Shown here one piece after another: positions 25,873-33,800 of a stretch of 64,000 nt of DNA. Origin of the DNA: Candidatus Saganbacteria bacterium (GTDB lineage: Bacteria; Margulisbacteria; WOR-1; XYC2-FULL-46-14; WPAF01); NCBI GenBank assembly GCA_016223205.1, contig JACRPM010000014.1:62001-126000 (forward strand), read 5' to 3'. The notes below the pieces were generated by a model, which saw nothing but the letters and a program-made list of their open reading frames with translations, did not search any database and was not told the DNA's origin. Position 1 is the stretch's first letter. The number at the start of each line of letters is the position of its first letter. The position numbers and the translations under genes were made by a program.

Positions 25873-26639
25873 TCGAAGTATTTAAAGCCCTCATCCTGGG
25901 GGTGGTAGAAGGGGCTACCGAGTTCATTCCGGTCTCTTCCACCGGACATTTGATCATCTTTAACCAATTTCTGGGCTTTACAGGGCCGTTAGCCCAGACC
26001 TTCGACATCGTGGTCCAGTTGGGCGCCATCCTGGCCATCGTTTATTTGTATTTTGAAGTATTCAAACAACCGCGCATCTGGGGACGCATCCTGGCGGGGA
26101 TCCTGCCGATCTTGGTAGTGGGTTTTCTATTCGAGAAGCGGATCAAACATTATCTTTTTAACCCCCTGACCGTGGCGCTGGCGCTTTTGGTTTTCGGGAT
26201 CATCATGATCTGGGTCGACCGCCGGAAGAACCCGGAGAAGGTTTCGGACCTATTTGCTATCAGTTACCAAACGGCCTTTATCATCGGACTGTTCCAATGC
26301 CTGGCGCTGTGGCCGGGGGTATCGCGTTCCGGCGCGACCATCGTGGGCGGCCTGCTAATGGGCCTGACCTATATGGCGGCCGCGCAATTTTCTTTCATCA
26401 TGGCGGTGCCGGTGATGGTGATCGCCACGGCTTACGAATTCATCAAGGAGTTTTCTTCTTTTTCGGCCGCCGATCTGGGGATTTTGGCGGTGGGACTGGT
26501 CACATCGTTTATTTTTGCCGTGGCCTCGGTCAAGGCCTTCATGAACTGGCTCAATCGGCTGAAATTAACGCCTTTCGGCATCTATCGGATAATTCTGGCC
26601 GCAGTTCTACTTTTTCTCTTAGGGGCCCATCTCCTCTAG
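25869..26639 (+). CDS. uppP: Undecaprenyl-diphosphatase
   Basis: A membrane enzyme that recycles the undecaprenyl carrier for cell-wall synthesis. The two signature regions are visible: EGATEFIPVSSTGHLIIFN near residue 13 and PGVSRSGATIVGGLL near 150, with about seven hydrophobic segments. I favour a TTG start at 25869, which gives the usual N-terminus IEVFKALILGVVEG and overlaps the upstream stop (TTGA). A GTG at 25854 would add five residues. The gene ends convergently, overlapping the SGNH lipoprotein by 21 bases. It can also confer bacitracin tolerance in known species. Confidence 0.93.
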   Translation: MIEVFKALILGVVEGATEFIPVSSTGHLIIFNQFLGFTGPLAQTFDIVVQLGAILAIVYLYFEVFKQPRIWGRILAGILPILVVGFLFEKRIKHYLFNPLTVALALLVFGIIMIWVDRRKNPEKVSDLFAISYQTAFIIGLFQCLALWPGVSRSGATIVGGLLMGLTYMAAAQFSFIMAVPVMVIATAYEFIKEFSSFSAADLGILAVGLVTSFIFAVASVKAFMNWLNRLKLTPFGIYRIILAAVLLFLLGAHLL

Positions 26640-27230
26640 CAGGGGATCGATCACCTTAGCGATCTCTTCCGCCAGTTTTTCATATCCCCGGGAATTGGGA
26701 TGGAGTTCATCAGCCATTAGATTTTTATCGTCAAAGATAGCGCCCATAACACTGGGGATCAATACCGCGCCTTTCTTTTTCGCCAGGTCTTTATAGCCCG
26801 ATCCATATCCGGGTCCCAGCGGCATGGATATCAATACCGCCACGGCCTTCTTCTCTTGGATCTTTTCGACTATTTGCCGCAGATCATCAAAGGTTTTGGA
26901 CGAAGGGAAGCGTCGGATGTAATCATTGCCCCCCAGCTCCACGATCACGATGCGGGGATCGTACTTGAATATCTCTTCGATCCGCAGCAGCGCGCTTTCG
27001 GTAGTATCTCCGCTTACCCCTAGGTTTATGACCGGAAGTTTTATCGTTTGGCCGAGCCGGGCGGGGTAATCCTCGCCGGAAAGAGCGCCATTCCCCGCGG
27101 TGATACTGTCCCCAAAGCAGACAATAGTCGTTCCTTTGGCCTCGTACAGGTTTTTCACCCCGGCAAAAGGGGAGGGTGAGGCACAGCCCAAAAGGAGAAG
27201 CGGCAGAACCAGCCAGATCATTTTTCTCAT
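26619..27230 (-). CDS. SGNH/GDSL-type esterase lipoprotein
   Basis: A 203-residue protein with a lipoprotein signal (MIWLVLPLLLLGCASP, Cys near residue 16). The SGNH blocks are present: FGDSITAGNGA (block I, Ser), NLGVSGDTT (Gly block), VIVELGGNDYI (block III, Asn) and ADELHPNSRGYEKLA (block V, Asp and His). This resembles TesA-type arylesterase/lysophospholipase proteins. The location is presumably the outer or inner membrane facing the periplasm. Substrate unknown. It is convergent with uppP and divergent from the unknown gene at 27272. Confidence 0.9.
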   Translation of the reverse strand: MRKMIWLVLPLLLLGCASPSPFAGVKNLYEAKGTTIVCFGDSITAGNGALSGEDYPARLGQTIKLPVINLGVSGDTTESALLRIEEIFKYDPRIVIVELGGNDYIRRFPSSKTFDDLRQIVEKIQEKKAVAVLISMPLGPGYGSGYKDLAKKKGAVLIPSVMGAIFDDKNLMADELHPNSRGYEKLAEEIAKVIDPLLEEMGP

Positions 27231-27271
27231 TTGCCTGAAATTTTACAGGAGACCGCCCGAAAACACAATGT

Positions 27272-27766
27272 ATGGCATGCAAAATACCACCGCTTAAAAG
27301 CCCACGTCTGCGACTTGCTGCTGCCGTCGGCGGGCAAACCAACCTGGATTTTGAACGGACAGAAAGGGAACACGCCGATCTTTTTGGGGCGGTTCGCAGG
27401 GTGGTGGGGACATACCGGCAAGCCGGACCAGCCGCCCTGGCCGCGGTTCCTCCATTGATAAGAATGGGATTCCACGATCAACAAATCGTCCAGCTAATTA
27501 CCGCCGTCAGCCTTTTTTACACGGGATTCAGGAATGCGGAAGTGCTGGCAAGGGAAATATATTCGGCGTTGCCGGAAACAGCGGAGGGATTAATCAAAGC
27601 CCGGCGGACGACCGAACAAGTTTACGATCTTATAACCACGGTGATGCGCAAGGCCTGGAATTGCGACGGGTTTAAAATGACCGATCTGGTCCCCATGGCG
27701 AGAAGGATGTCAAATGAAGCGATCATCGATTTTTTTAGCCGGCCCGGCAATGTCGATTTGCAGTAA
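27272..27766 (+). CDS. Hypothetical helical protein
   Basis: A 164-residue open frame I do not recognise. It is mainly alpha-helical and Ala-rich (DLFGAVRRVVGTYRQAG, QIVQLITAVSLFY, LIKARRTTEQVYDLITTVMRKAW), without signal peptide, metal motif or membrane segment. The first 20 residues are basic and may not belong to the protein; no clear ribosome-binding site marks 27272. It lies between a divergent lipoprotein gene and the fur promoter. Confidence that it is coding rests on length and a sustained helical pattern. Confidence 0.5.
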   Translation: MACKIPPLKSPRLRLAAAVGGQTNLDFERTEREHADLFGAVRRVVGTYRQAGPAALAAVPPLIRMGFHDQQIVQLITAVSLFYTGFRNAEVLAREIYSALPETAEGLIKARRTTEQVYDLITTVMRKAWNCDGFKMTDLVPMARRMSNEAIIDFFSRPGNVDLQ

Positions 27767-27786
27767 TTAGAACTTTACCTATCCAA

Positions 27787-27815
27787 TTGACAAACAGGTT
27801 GATCTTTGTTATTAT
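27787..27815 (+). promoter_or_regulatory. fur promoter
   Basis: TTGACA at 27787-27792, 17 bases, TATTAT at 27810-27815, 38 bases upstream of the fur ATG. The operator at 27815-27829 overlaps the -10. Confidence 0.75.
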
Positions 27816-27829
27816 GATAACGGTTATCA
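27815..27829 (+). promoter_or_regulatory. Fur-family operator overlapping the fur promoter
   Basis: TGATAACGGTTATCA is a perfect 7-1-7 inverted repeat built from GATAAY half-sites, as in Fur/Zur operators. Its overlap with the -10 suggests autorepression. Confidence 0.7.
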
Positions 27830-27852
27830 ATATCATATTAAGGAGGCCGGTT

Positions 27853-28287
27853 ATGTCCCTGGGAAAAGAAGAAAAAATATTCGAAGATCATCTGGCGGCT
27901 AAATATCTAAAACACAGCGAACAAAGAAAGGAGATATTGCACAGCTTTTTAAATACAGACAGGCACTTAACCGCCGATGAGCTTTATAGAATTGTTAAAC
28001 GAAAATATCCGGCTGTGGGATATGCGACTATTTATCGGACGCTTAAATTGCTTTGTGAATGCGGCTTATGCCGCGAGTTGAAATTTGAGGACGGGGTGGC
28101 CAGATATGAGCATCTTTACGGCCACCAACACCACGACCATCTTATCTGCACAAAGTGCGGCCGATTCGTCGAAGTGGTGGATCCGGAGATTGAGCGCCTG
28201 CAGGAGAAATTGATTAAACGGCATGGATTCTATCCTGAAAGACATCGCATGGAACTCTATGGGGTATGCAAGCAGTGCAAGAAATAA
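27853..28287 (+). CDS. fur: Fur family metalloregulator
   Basis: A 144-residue winged-helix repressor. The recognition region is KYPAVGYATIYRTLKLL near 51-67. HQHHDHLIC near 91 is the regulatory metal site, and C99-x2-C102 with C139-x2-C142 form the structural zinc site. Length and motifs fit Fur rather than PerR, though a Zur role cannot be excluded. Start ATG 27853 follows AAGGAGG. The Fur box directly downstream at 28326 and the FeoAB genes behind it make an iron-responsive role likely. Confidence 0.92.
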   Translation: MSLGKEEKIFEDHLAAKYLKHSEQRKEILHSFLNTDRHLTADELYRIVKRKYPAVGYATIYRTLKLLCECGLCRELKFEDGVARYEHLYGHQHHDHLICTKCGRFVEVVDPEIERLQEKLIKRHGFYPERHRMELYGVCKQCKK

Positions 28288-28325
28288 GGAGGAAGTGACC
28301 AAGGAAGTGTTTTTTTGGTTATAAG

Positions 28326-28348
28326 ATGATAATGAAAATCATTATCAT
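28326..28348 (+). promoter_or_regulatory. Fur box upstream of the iron-uptake genes
   Basis: ATGATAATGA-AAA-TCATTATCAT is a perfect 10-3-10 palindrome. The inner 19 bases (28328-28346) match the classical GATAATGATAATCATTATC box at all but one position. It lies 26 bases before the first gene of the cupredoxin-to-FeoA run. Confidence 0.85.
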
Positions 28349-28374
28349 AGGATAATTTAACGAGGAGGTGTGTT

Positions 28375-28800
28375 ATGTTAAAAGTTATTAGATGTTTTAA
28401 GGTTATTTGCGAGTTGATATTATTTGCGGGGTTAATGCCTGCGTTTGGGGAGGCAAAAGCTGCAGACGCGCTATCCGGCGCCACGATAATGGCTACGGTT
28501 GAAGCGCAGGAGTATTCGATTATTGCCCGGAACTATGTCTATTTACCCGGAACGATCGTGGTTGAGAAGAACCGGCGTGTTCGATTGTATTTGACCAGCA
28601 TTGATCGCGCCCATGATATAAAAATCGAAAAAATGAACCTACGGGCAAAGGTAAATAAGGGGGAAGTTACGGTTTTGGATTTTACCCCCGCGGAAGATGG
28701 AACATACGAATTTGTCTGCGATATTTACTGCGGGCCGGGGCACAGAGGGATGAAGGGGAAGCTGGTGGTAGTGAATGGAAACGAATCAGGAAAGGAGTAA
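28375..28800 (+). CDS. Exported cupredoxin with CuA-type ligand set
   Basis: A 141-residue protein with a signal peptide (hydrophobic to about residue 25, AAD cleavage region near 30). The beta-sandwich ends in CDIYCGPGHRGMKG: C115, C119, H123 and M126, with H80 in AHDIKI. This is the binuclear CuA ligand pattern of cytochrome oxidase subunit II and nitrous-oxide reductase, not the single-Cys blue copper pattern. No oxidase subunit I is in the window. It is the first gene after the Fur box. A role in copper or electron handling during iron uptake is inference. A paralogue lies at 33797. Confidence 0.85.
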   Translation: MLKVIRCFKVICELILFAGLMPAFGEAKAADALSGATIMATVEAQEYSIIARNYVYLPGTIVVEKNRRVRLYLTSIDRAHDIKIEKMNLRAKVNKGEVTVLDFTPAEDGTYEFVCDIYCGPGHRGMKGKLVVVNGNESGKE

Positions 28801-28806
28801 TAAAAA

Positions 28807-29532
28807 ATGATTAAGAAAATTAATTTTATTGTGGTGGGCGTGGTTATGCTTATTTTGGGAGCGAATCCGGTTTTGGCGGATCAGCGCAGTTATGTCTGGA
28901 CCTATGAATACATGACGATGGCACCGGGGGAGGCGGAATTAGAATTTTATTATACTTTGGAGCAGCCCTCGGCCGGCAATCCTAGCGTGAGCACCTGGAA
29001 GCCTTTGGTGGAGTTGGAGTATGGTTTGACGGAAAGGTGGGATATCAGCCTTTATCAGCAATTCAAACAGACGAATACCGGGGTGGCAGCAACTACTGCT
29101 TTTGTCTATGACGGCTATAAGGTCAGGACCAGATATCGTTTTGGCGAGAAAGGGCAATTTTTGGCAGATCCCCTTTTGTACCTGGAATATATAGGCAAAA
29201 ATGACTTGAGCCAATCCTCTCAGGGTGAGGTAAAAATAATTCTGGCCAAAGATGTCGCTCGTTTAAATTTTGCTTACAATCAAATTTATAAATGGACTTT
29301 AAATAATGGTGTGGCAGAAAATGAGTATGCGGCAGGGGCAAATTTCGAGCTTAATCCAGCGGTTAGGGTGGGTTTGGAAAGTAAAGGAAATTATACCGGC
29401 GGTAAATATTACCTGGGGCCAACCATCTCTTGGACGAACCAGAAATTTTGGATAACTTTTGGCGCGCTCAGAGGACTCAACGACAAATCGGACTTTCAGC
29501 AAGCCCGCATGATCTGGGCGTTTATGTTATAA
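28807..29532 (+). CDS. Secreted beta-barrel-like outer-membrane protein
   Basis: A 241-residue protein with a signal peptide (IVVGVVMLILGANPVLA, cleavage before DQRS). The mature part alternates polar and aromatic residues in strands (AELEFYYTLEQ, WDISLYQQFKQ, YKVRTRYRFGEKGQF, RVGLESKGNYTGGKYYLG), typical of outer-membrane beta-barrels. I do not recognise a named family. It lies in the Fur-box-led run between the cupredoxin and another barrel protein. A porin or metal-responsive role is inference. Confidence 0.7.
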   Translation: MIKKINFIVVGVVMLILGANPVLADQRSYVWTYEYMTMAPGEAELEFYYTLEQPSAGNPSVSTWKPLVELEYGLTERWDISLYQQFKQTNTGVAATTAFVYDGYKVRTRYRFGEKGQFLADPLLYLEYIGKNDLSQSSQGEVKIILAKDVARLNFAYNQIYKWTLNNGVAENEYAAGANFELNPAVRVGLESKGNYTGGKYYLGPTISWTNQKFWITFGALRGLNDKSDFQQARMIWAFML

Positions 29533-29566
29533 CTTTATCGATAAGAATAAGAAGGAGTAAACAGAA

Positions 29567-30313
29567 GTGAAACGATACACATCTGTGTTGATTCTGGCGT
29601 TAATGATTATCACCCCGGCTTTGGCTTATCGGCCGCTGGGAACCGAGGATGCTGGAGTGGCCGGCAAAGGTGTGGTTCAGACTGAAGTCGGTTTTGATTA
29701 TTTAAAATGGAATGACGGAAAAATTGAAAGAAATCTTCTCTGGGCGCCGATCTACGGTTTAACCGATAATCTGGAAGTATCAGCCGAGATACCTTATCTT
29801 TTCCATGCCAACCCCGATGGGACATCCCCCAGCGGCGTGGGGGACATCAACCTGGTGGTTAAAGGCCTTTTAGCTGACGAGAATGAAAAATCGCCTGCCG
29901 TCGCGGTCAAGGGAGTAGTCAAGCTTGACAATGGGGATTATGGCAGCGGCCTGGGCAGCGGAGATAAAGATTACAGTTTGTTTGCCGTGGCCTCGAAGAC
30001 ACTTGGGCGGTATATGGTTCATGCCCAGGTCGGCTACACCCGGGTGGGGAAAGCCCAGAACGCGGCCTTGAGAGATATTCCCCTTTATGGACTGGCATTT
30101 GATTATTCCCTGACGGATGCTTTCCATCTGCTGGCGGAGATCAACGGCAACCGCCATCCGGACAGTGCCGCAACGGATGATCCGCGCAACTGGCTGATGG
30201 GAATTACATATAAGTTGTCGGATAAAATAATTCTTGATCTTGCCGGCCGCGGCGGATTGACCAAGGCGAGCCCGGATTGGAGTTTGACAACCGGTTTATC
30301 GGCTACATTATAA
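29567..30313 (+). CDS. Predicted outer-membrane transporter (beta-barrel)
   Basis: A 248-residue protein with a signal peptide (LILALMIITPALA, cleavage near residue 20). YRPLGTEDAGVAGKGVVQTEVG at the mature N-terminus, DNLEVSAEIPYLF, GVGDINLVVKGLL and a C-terminal LTTGLSATL resemble barrel proteins of the phenol-degradation MetA-like or transporter family. A terminal hydrophobic residue pattern fits outer-membrane insertion. AAGGAG precedes the ATG. Its neighbour is the FeoB G domain 11 bases downstream, so it may serve metal passage across the outer membrane (inference). Confidence 0.7.
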   Translation: MKRYTSVLILALMIITPALAYRPLGTEDAGVAGKGVVQTEVGFDYLKWNDGKIERNLLWAPIYGLTDNLEVSAEIPYLFHANPDGTSPSGVGDINLVVKGLLADENEKSPAVAVKGVVKLDNGDYGSGLGSGDKDYSLFAVASKTLGRYMVHAQVGYTRVGKAQNAALRDIPLYGLAFDYSLTDAFHLLAEINGNRHPDSAATDDPRNWLMGITYKLSDKIILDLAGRGGLTKASPDWSLTTGLSATL

Positions 30314-30324
30314 AGAGGGCAAAG

Positions 30325-30828
30325 ATGAGTTTTATTAAAAAAATCGCCATTGTCGGTTCGCCCAATGTCGGAAAATCACTGCTGTTCAACCGCCTAACCG
30401 GGATCTACGCCGTCGTTTCAAATTATCCGGGAACCACGGTAGATGTTACCCGGGGCAAAGCCAAAATCGGCGAAGAGGAATATGAGGTTATAGATACGCC
30501 CGGGATGTATTCACTACTGCCGATTACCGAAGAAGAGAGAGTGGCTCGGAAAATATTGAGGGAAGAAAAACCGAGCGTCGTCATCCATATTATAGACGCA
30601 AAAAATCTGGAACGGATGCTGCCGCTAACCTTTCAGCTGATCGAAGCGGGGCTTCCCGTAGTGCTGGCTTTAAATATTATTGACGAAGCGGAAAAGATCG
30701 GCCTGGCGATAGACCTTCCGCTTTTGGAAAAAGAATTAAAAATCCCGGTGGCGGGTACGGTGTCAACCACGGGAAGAGGGATCGATGCCTTGAAAGGGAG
30801 GATAAAAGAATATGCCCGAAGCCGATGA
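30325..30828 (+). CDS. feoB: FeoB G domain (separate N-terminal part of split FeoB)
   Basis: A 167-residue GTPase with G1 GSPNVGKS at 11-18, the G2 region NYPGTTVDVTRG, G3 DTPGMY, G4 NIID near 117 and a G5-like VSTTGRG. This is the FeoB-type G domain that drives ferrous iron import. The membrane part is encoded by a second, overlapping gene in another frame. I chose ATG 30325 (GAGGGCAAAG before it); an in-frame extension to 30277 would overlap the preceding gene. Ends are clean domain boundaries, so a true split is plausible, although a frameshift cannot be ruled out. Confidence 0.88.
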   Translation: MSFIKKIAIVGSPNVGKSLLFNRLTGIYAVVSNYPGTTVDVTRGKAKIGEEEYEVIDTPGMYSLLPITEEERVARKILREEKPSVVIHIIDAKNLERMLPLTFQLIEAGLPVVLALNIIDEAEKIGLAIDLPLLEKELKIPVAGTVSTTGRGIDALKGRIKEYARSR

Positions 30829-32257
30829 TACGGGCGATATTTTGGAGATTTCGCTCGAAAGAATAGAGAACTTATTAAAGGGCGATTACGGCATTTCCCG
30901 GCGTTCGGTCGGGTTGTTATTGCTTCAAGAAGACCGGGAGATTATTACGCTTGTAAAAAACCATGAACCGGAGAGCTTTAACCGGATCAAGGAGATCATA
31001 GATCGGACCAAAACGCATTACCGCGAACCTTTATCATATATTATTGCCTTGGACAGGCAACAGGAAGCAAGCAGAATTGCCGGCGAAGTCATAGCGCATG
31101 CGCCTAAAACGAGCCTATCGCTCAAGGAAAAGATTAGCCGAATGATGATAAATCCGATCAGCGGCATACCGATCATGTTATTGATACTTTATTACGGTAT
31201 CTATAAATTTGTGGGAGAGTTCGGGGCCGGGACGGTGGTTGATTTTATTGAAACCGATATCTTTGAAAAAATTATCAACCCCCGGGTAACGCAGCTCTTT
31301 GCCTCGGTCATCCCCTGGCAGGTTTTTCGGGAATTATTCGTCGGCGAATATGGGGTGATCACCCTGGGGGTGCGCTATGCCGTGGCCTTGATCCTCCCGA
31401 TCGTCACAACTTTCTTTATTGCTTTTGCGGTTATTGAAGACACCGGTTACTTGCCGAGATTGGCGCTGCTTATAGACCGAGTATTTAAAAAAATAGGTTT
31501 GTCCGGCAGGGCGGTGATACCCATGGTGCTGGGATTGGGATGCGATACGATGGCCACGATGGTTACCCGCACCCTTCCCACAATAAGAGAAAGGGTCATT
31601 GCCACTATATTGCTTGCCCTCGCGATCCCCTGTTCCGCGCAACTGGGGGTTATTCTGGCTCTGTTAGAGGGCCATTCTTTGGGTTTATGGGTGTGGTTAG
31701 GAGTGGTGGGATTAGTATTCCTTTTGGTCGGATTTCTTTCTTCTAAGATTCTTCCCGGAGGATCGCCTTCCTTTTACATGGAAATACCGCCCTTGCGGCT
31801 GCCCAAACTATCCAATGTATTTATAAAAACGGCTACGAGGGTCAAGTGGTATTTTACGGAAATATTTCCCATGTTTATCTTTGCCAGCGTCTTGATTTGG
31901 GCGGGACAGCTCACCGGGTTGTTCGGCCTGTTCACAAATATATTGGAATATCCGGTCCGTTGGATCGGCCTGCCGGACAAGGCGGCAGTCGCTTTTTTAT
32001 TCGGATTCTTCAGGAGAGATTACGGCGCGGCCGGGCTGTATGACCTTAAGAAGGCCGGATTATTCAGCGGCAACCAATTAGTCGTGGCGGCGATTACCCT
32101 GACTTTATTCCTGCCCTGTATTGCTCAATTTCTTATGAATGTAAAAGAACGGGGCTGGAAAACCGGTCTTGCTATTTCGGTCTTTATCCTCTTTTTTTCT
32201 TTTTCAGTGGGATTTGCGGTTAACTTATTATTAAATATCATGGGGATCAGCCTATGA
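30812..32257 (+). CDS. feoB: FeoB membrane part (GDI domain and gates)
   Basis: A 481-residue protein. Residues 1-100 are a helical GDI-like region; eight or so membrane helices follow. The FeoB gate is recognisable in IPMVLGLGCDTMATMVTRTL near 233 (GxGC with Asp-Thr) and in PCSAQLGVILALLEG. It overlaps the G-domain gene by 17 bases but has its own GGGAGG at 30796-30801, ten bases before ATG 30812. That supports independent translation. The stop overlaps the next start (ATGA). Confidence 0.9.
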   Translation: MPEADDTGDILEISLERIENLLKGDYGISRRSVGLLLLQEDREIITLVKNHEPESFNRIKEIIDRTKTHYREPLSYIIALDRQQEASRIAGEVIAHAPKTSLSLKEKISRMMINPISGIPIMLLILYYGIYKFVGEFGAGTVVDFIETDIFEKIINPRVTQLFASVIPWQVFRELFVGEYGVITLGVRYAVALILPIVTTFFIAFAVIEDTGYLPRLALLIDRVFKKIGLSGRAVIPMVLGLGCDTMATMVTRTLPTIRERVIATILLALAIPCSAQLGVILALLEGHSLGLWVWLGVVGLVFLLVGFLSSKILPGGSPSFYMEIPPLRLPKLSNVFIKTATRVKWYFTEIFPMFIFASVLIWAGQLTGLFGLFTNILEYPVRWIGLPDKAAVAFLFGFFRRDYGAAGLYDLKKAGLFSGNQLVVAAITLTLFLPCIAQFLMNVKERGWKTGLAISVFILFFSFSVGFAVNLLLNIMGISL

Positions 32258-32445
32258 CCCGTTCGATCAGGATCAAGTGCGCTTTATGCGGGTGTGATTT
32301 TGACGAAAAACAAGCGGAGCAAGCTTGTAAGAATTGTCCCATTATGAAAGGCTGCCGGCTGATCAGATGTCCGAATTGCGGTTTTGAAACGCCGCCGGAA
32401 CCGGGGTGGGCGAGGAGATTTAATGCAAATAAAAGATATAGCTGA
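32254..32445 (+). CDS. Small Cys-rich Zn-ribbon protein of the Feo operon
   Basis: A 63-residue protein with four pairs of Cys: CALCGC near 10, ACKNC near 25, GC near 33 and CPNCG near 40. These are arranged as metal-binding knuckles. Similar short Cys-rich proteins sit beside feoB in many bacteria (FeoC or FeoB-associated type), though I cannot name this one. It is coupled to FeoB by ATGA and overlaps the start of FeoA by 23 bases. A role as an iron or zinc sensor or accessory is inference. Confidence 0.75.
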   Translation: MTRSIRIKCALCGCDFDEKQAEQACKNCPIMKGCRLIRCPNCGFETPPEPGWARRFNANKRYS

Positions 32446-32671
32446 AATATTGCCGCTGGTCGAATTAAAATGCGGCCAGAAAGGCAAAATCGCATCCGTC
32501 CACACCAAAAATCATGAGGCGCTCAAAAAATTGATGGCCATGGGCATCCTCCCGGGCATAAAAATCAATTTGATCCAAAAGTTCCCTTCCTATGTCTTTC
32601 AGCTGGGACAATCACAATATGCCGTCGATAAAGAGCTGGCTGAATGTATTTTAGTGAGAATATCGACTTAA
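32423..32671 (+). CDS. feoA: FeoA family protein
   Basis: An 82-residue SH3-like protein. The opening LVELKCGQKGKIASV, then LKKLMAMGILPGIKINLIQKF and YAVDKELAECILVR, match FeoA domains (xxG-x(n)-LxxMGxxPG). I start it at ATG 32423, preceded by GAGGAG at 32411-32416; a longer start would read basic residues inside the preceding gene. FeoA is a cytosolic helper of the FeoB transporter. Confidence 0.9.
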   Translation: MQIKDIAEILPLVELKCGQKGKIASVHTKNHEALKKLMAMGILPGIKINLIQKFPSYVFQLGQSQYAVDKELAECILVRIST

Positions 32672-32754
32672 ATCTTGCAAAGAAAAAAGCGCTAGTAAAA
32701 CTCCCATCCCTGCGGTATAATTCCCCTGGTAGAAAGAATCAAAGGAGGCGGGTT

Positions 32755-33198
32755 ATGTCAGGAATAAAAGAAGAGTTGATCAAGCTGTTGAACCACGCGC
32801 TGGAACTGGAACATGCCGCAAGGATCCAATATTTGGCCCACGCGGAGCTGATAAAAGGTGAGGATGCGGAACCGATCATCGAACGGATCAAAGAGATCGC
32901 GGGGGACGAAGGAAAGCATGAGGAAAAATTCCGCAATCTGATCGGCAATTACCTGGGCGGTGAACCCGCCATGACCCTGGCCGAAACCCACCGGGCTACG
33001 GAGAGGAAAAAAATATTTGAAGTGAACCTGAAGGGGGAAAAGGACGCTATCGACTTTTATAAGCAGATCTACCAGAAAGTGACCGACAACAAAAAAGATC
33101 TCCCTTATGAATTTGAGACCCTGGAGCACGAGATCCGGCATGTGATCCTTGACGAACAGGAGCACGTTTCGGAGCTTAATGTACTGCTGGGTTTATAA
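32755..33198 (+). CDS. Ferritin-like diiron protein
   Basis: A 147-residue four-helix protein with the carboxylate/His pattern of ferritin-like proteins. ELEHAARIQYL lies near residue 16, DEGKHEEKF near 51, and LEHEIRHVILDEQEHVSEL near 123, giving E-x2-H pairs on two helices. The family includes bacterioferritins and rubrerythrin-type proteins; there is no rubredoxin tail. I start at ATG 32755 with AAAGGAGG in front. A consensus TATAAT lies at 32716-32721, so it probably has its own transcript. Function: iron storage or peroxide defence (inference). Confidence 0.85.
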   Translation: MSGIKEELIKLLNHALELEHAARIQYLAHAELIKGEDAEPIIERIKEIAGDEGKHEEKFRNLIGNYLGGEPAMTLAETHRATERKKIFEVNLKGEKDAIDFYKQIYQKVTDNKKDLPYEFETLEHEIRHVILDEQEHVSELNVLLGL

Positions 33199-33210
33199 AG
33201 CCCGAAAGAA

Positions 33211-33306
33211 TTAAAACCTTACCGCGCGTCCCAGCCAGAATACCAGGGGTATGGCGATAATGTGCAGGATCCACCAGCCCGGCTTATAAAGCAATAAATT
33301 GTTCAT
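33211..33306 (-). CDS. 31-aa single-helix membrane protein
   Basis: A very short gene coupled to its upstream neighbour by ATGA (start codon at 33306). It encodes one hydrophobic helix flanked by YKPGWW and WLGRAVRF. The segment GWWILHIIAIPLVFWLGRA resembles the last helix of the 165-aa protein upstream (GWWLVHLAGWSTVYAIGA), which suggests internal duplication. No function is recognised. The gene lies in a cluster with a CuA-type cupredoxin. Confidence 0.65.
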   Translation of the reverse strand: MNNLLLYKPGWWILHIIAIPLVFWLGRAVRF

Positions 33307-33800
33307 TTCAAGAACACCGCACCTATTGCGTAAACTGTCGACCAGCCCGCAAGATGCACCAGCCACCAGCCCATATTGGGATATCTGAAGAAACGGCCCT
33401 GGGGCATCACGTCTTGGTCCGAGTTCAACAATTCCAGGTCGAACAGCGCTTTGCCCACCGCGAACTTTCCCCACAAAATGGCAATATCGGCCAGCAGGGT
33501 GTTCAAGAGCAGATTTTGCAGGGTCCAGATGCCGTTAAAATAATATATGGAGAAATGGGCCATAACAATAGTGCCTAAGATAACGGTAAAACCGTTAATG
33601 ACGTAAGCATAAGCTAAGGTGGGTCTGAACAGGAAAAATAGGGGTACGATAAAAACACTCAATATCCCGGAGAGCATCGGCACCAGCCCGAAACGGACCA
33701 TAAAAGGCGAATGTATCCTTAAATGCAGGAACCATCCGCCGACGGCTAGCGCGATAAGGCCCAGGAGCAAAGTCGTTTTTAGATATTTTTTCCGGGTCAT
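33303..33800 (-). CDS. Membrane protein beside cupredoxin, unknown
   Basis: A 165-residue protein with about four hydrophobic segments (TTLLLGLIALAVGGWFL, LSGILSVFIVPLFFLF, AYVINGFTVILGTIVMAHF and the last near 145). Conserved-looking polar positions, including His in LHLRIH, AHFSIYYFN and LVHLAG, could be metal or heme ligands. It overlaps the cupredoxin gene and the 31-aa gene by four bases each (ATGA), so the three form one transcription unit. A redox membrane partner of the cupredoxin is inference. Confidence 0.75.
   Translation of the reverse strand: MTRKKYLKTTLLLGLIALAVGGWFLHLRIHSPFMVRFGLVPMLSGILSVFIVPLFFLFRPTLAYAYVINGFTVILGTIVMAHFSIYYFNGIWTLQNLLLNTLLADIAILWGKFAVGKALFDLELLNSDQDVMPQGRFFRYPNMGWWLVHLAGWSTVYAIGAVFLK

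Noticed and set aside
30277..30324. Longer FeoB G-domain start
   Set aside because: It lies within the preceding barrel gene; ATG 30325 starts directly at the G1 region.
30812..30828. FeoB split as a simple sequencing frameshift
   Set aside because: The second gene has its own well-spaced Shine-Dalgarno and the break falls at a domain boundary; not excluded, but less likely.
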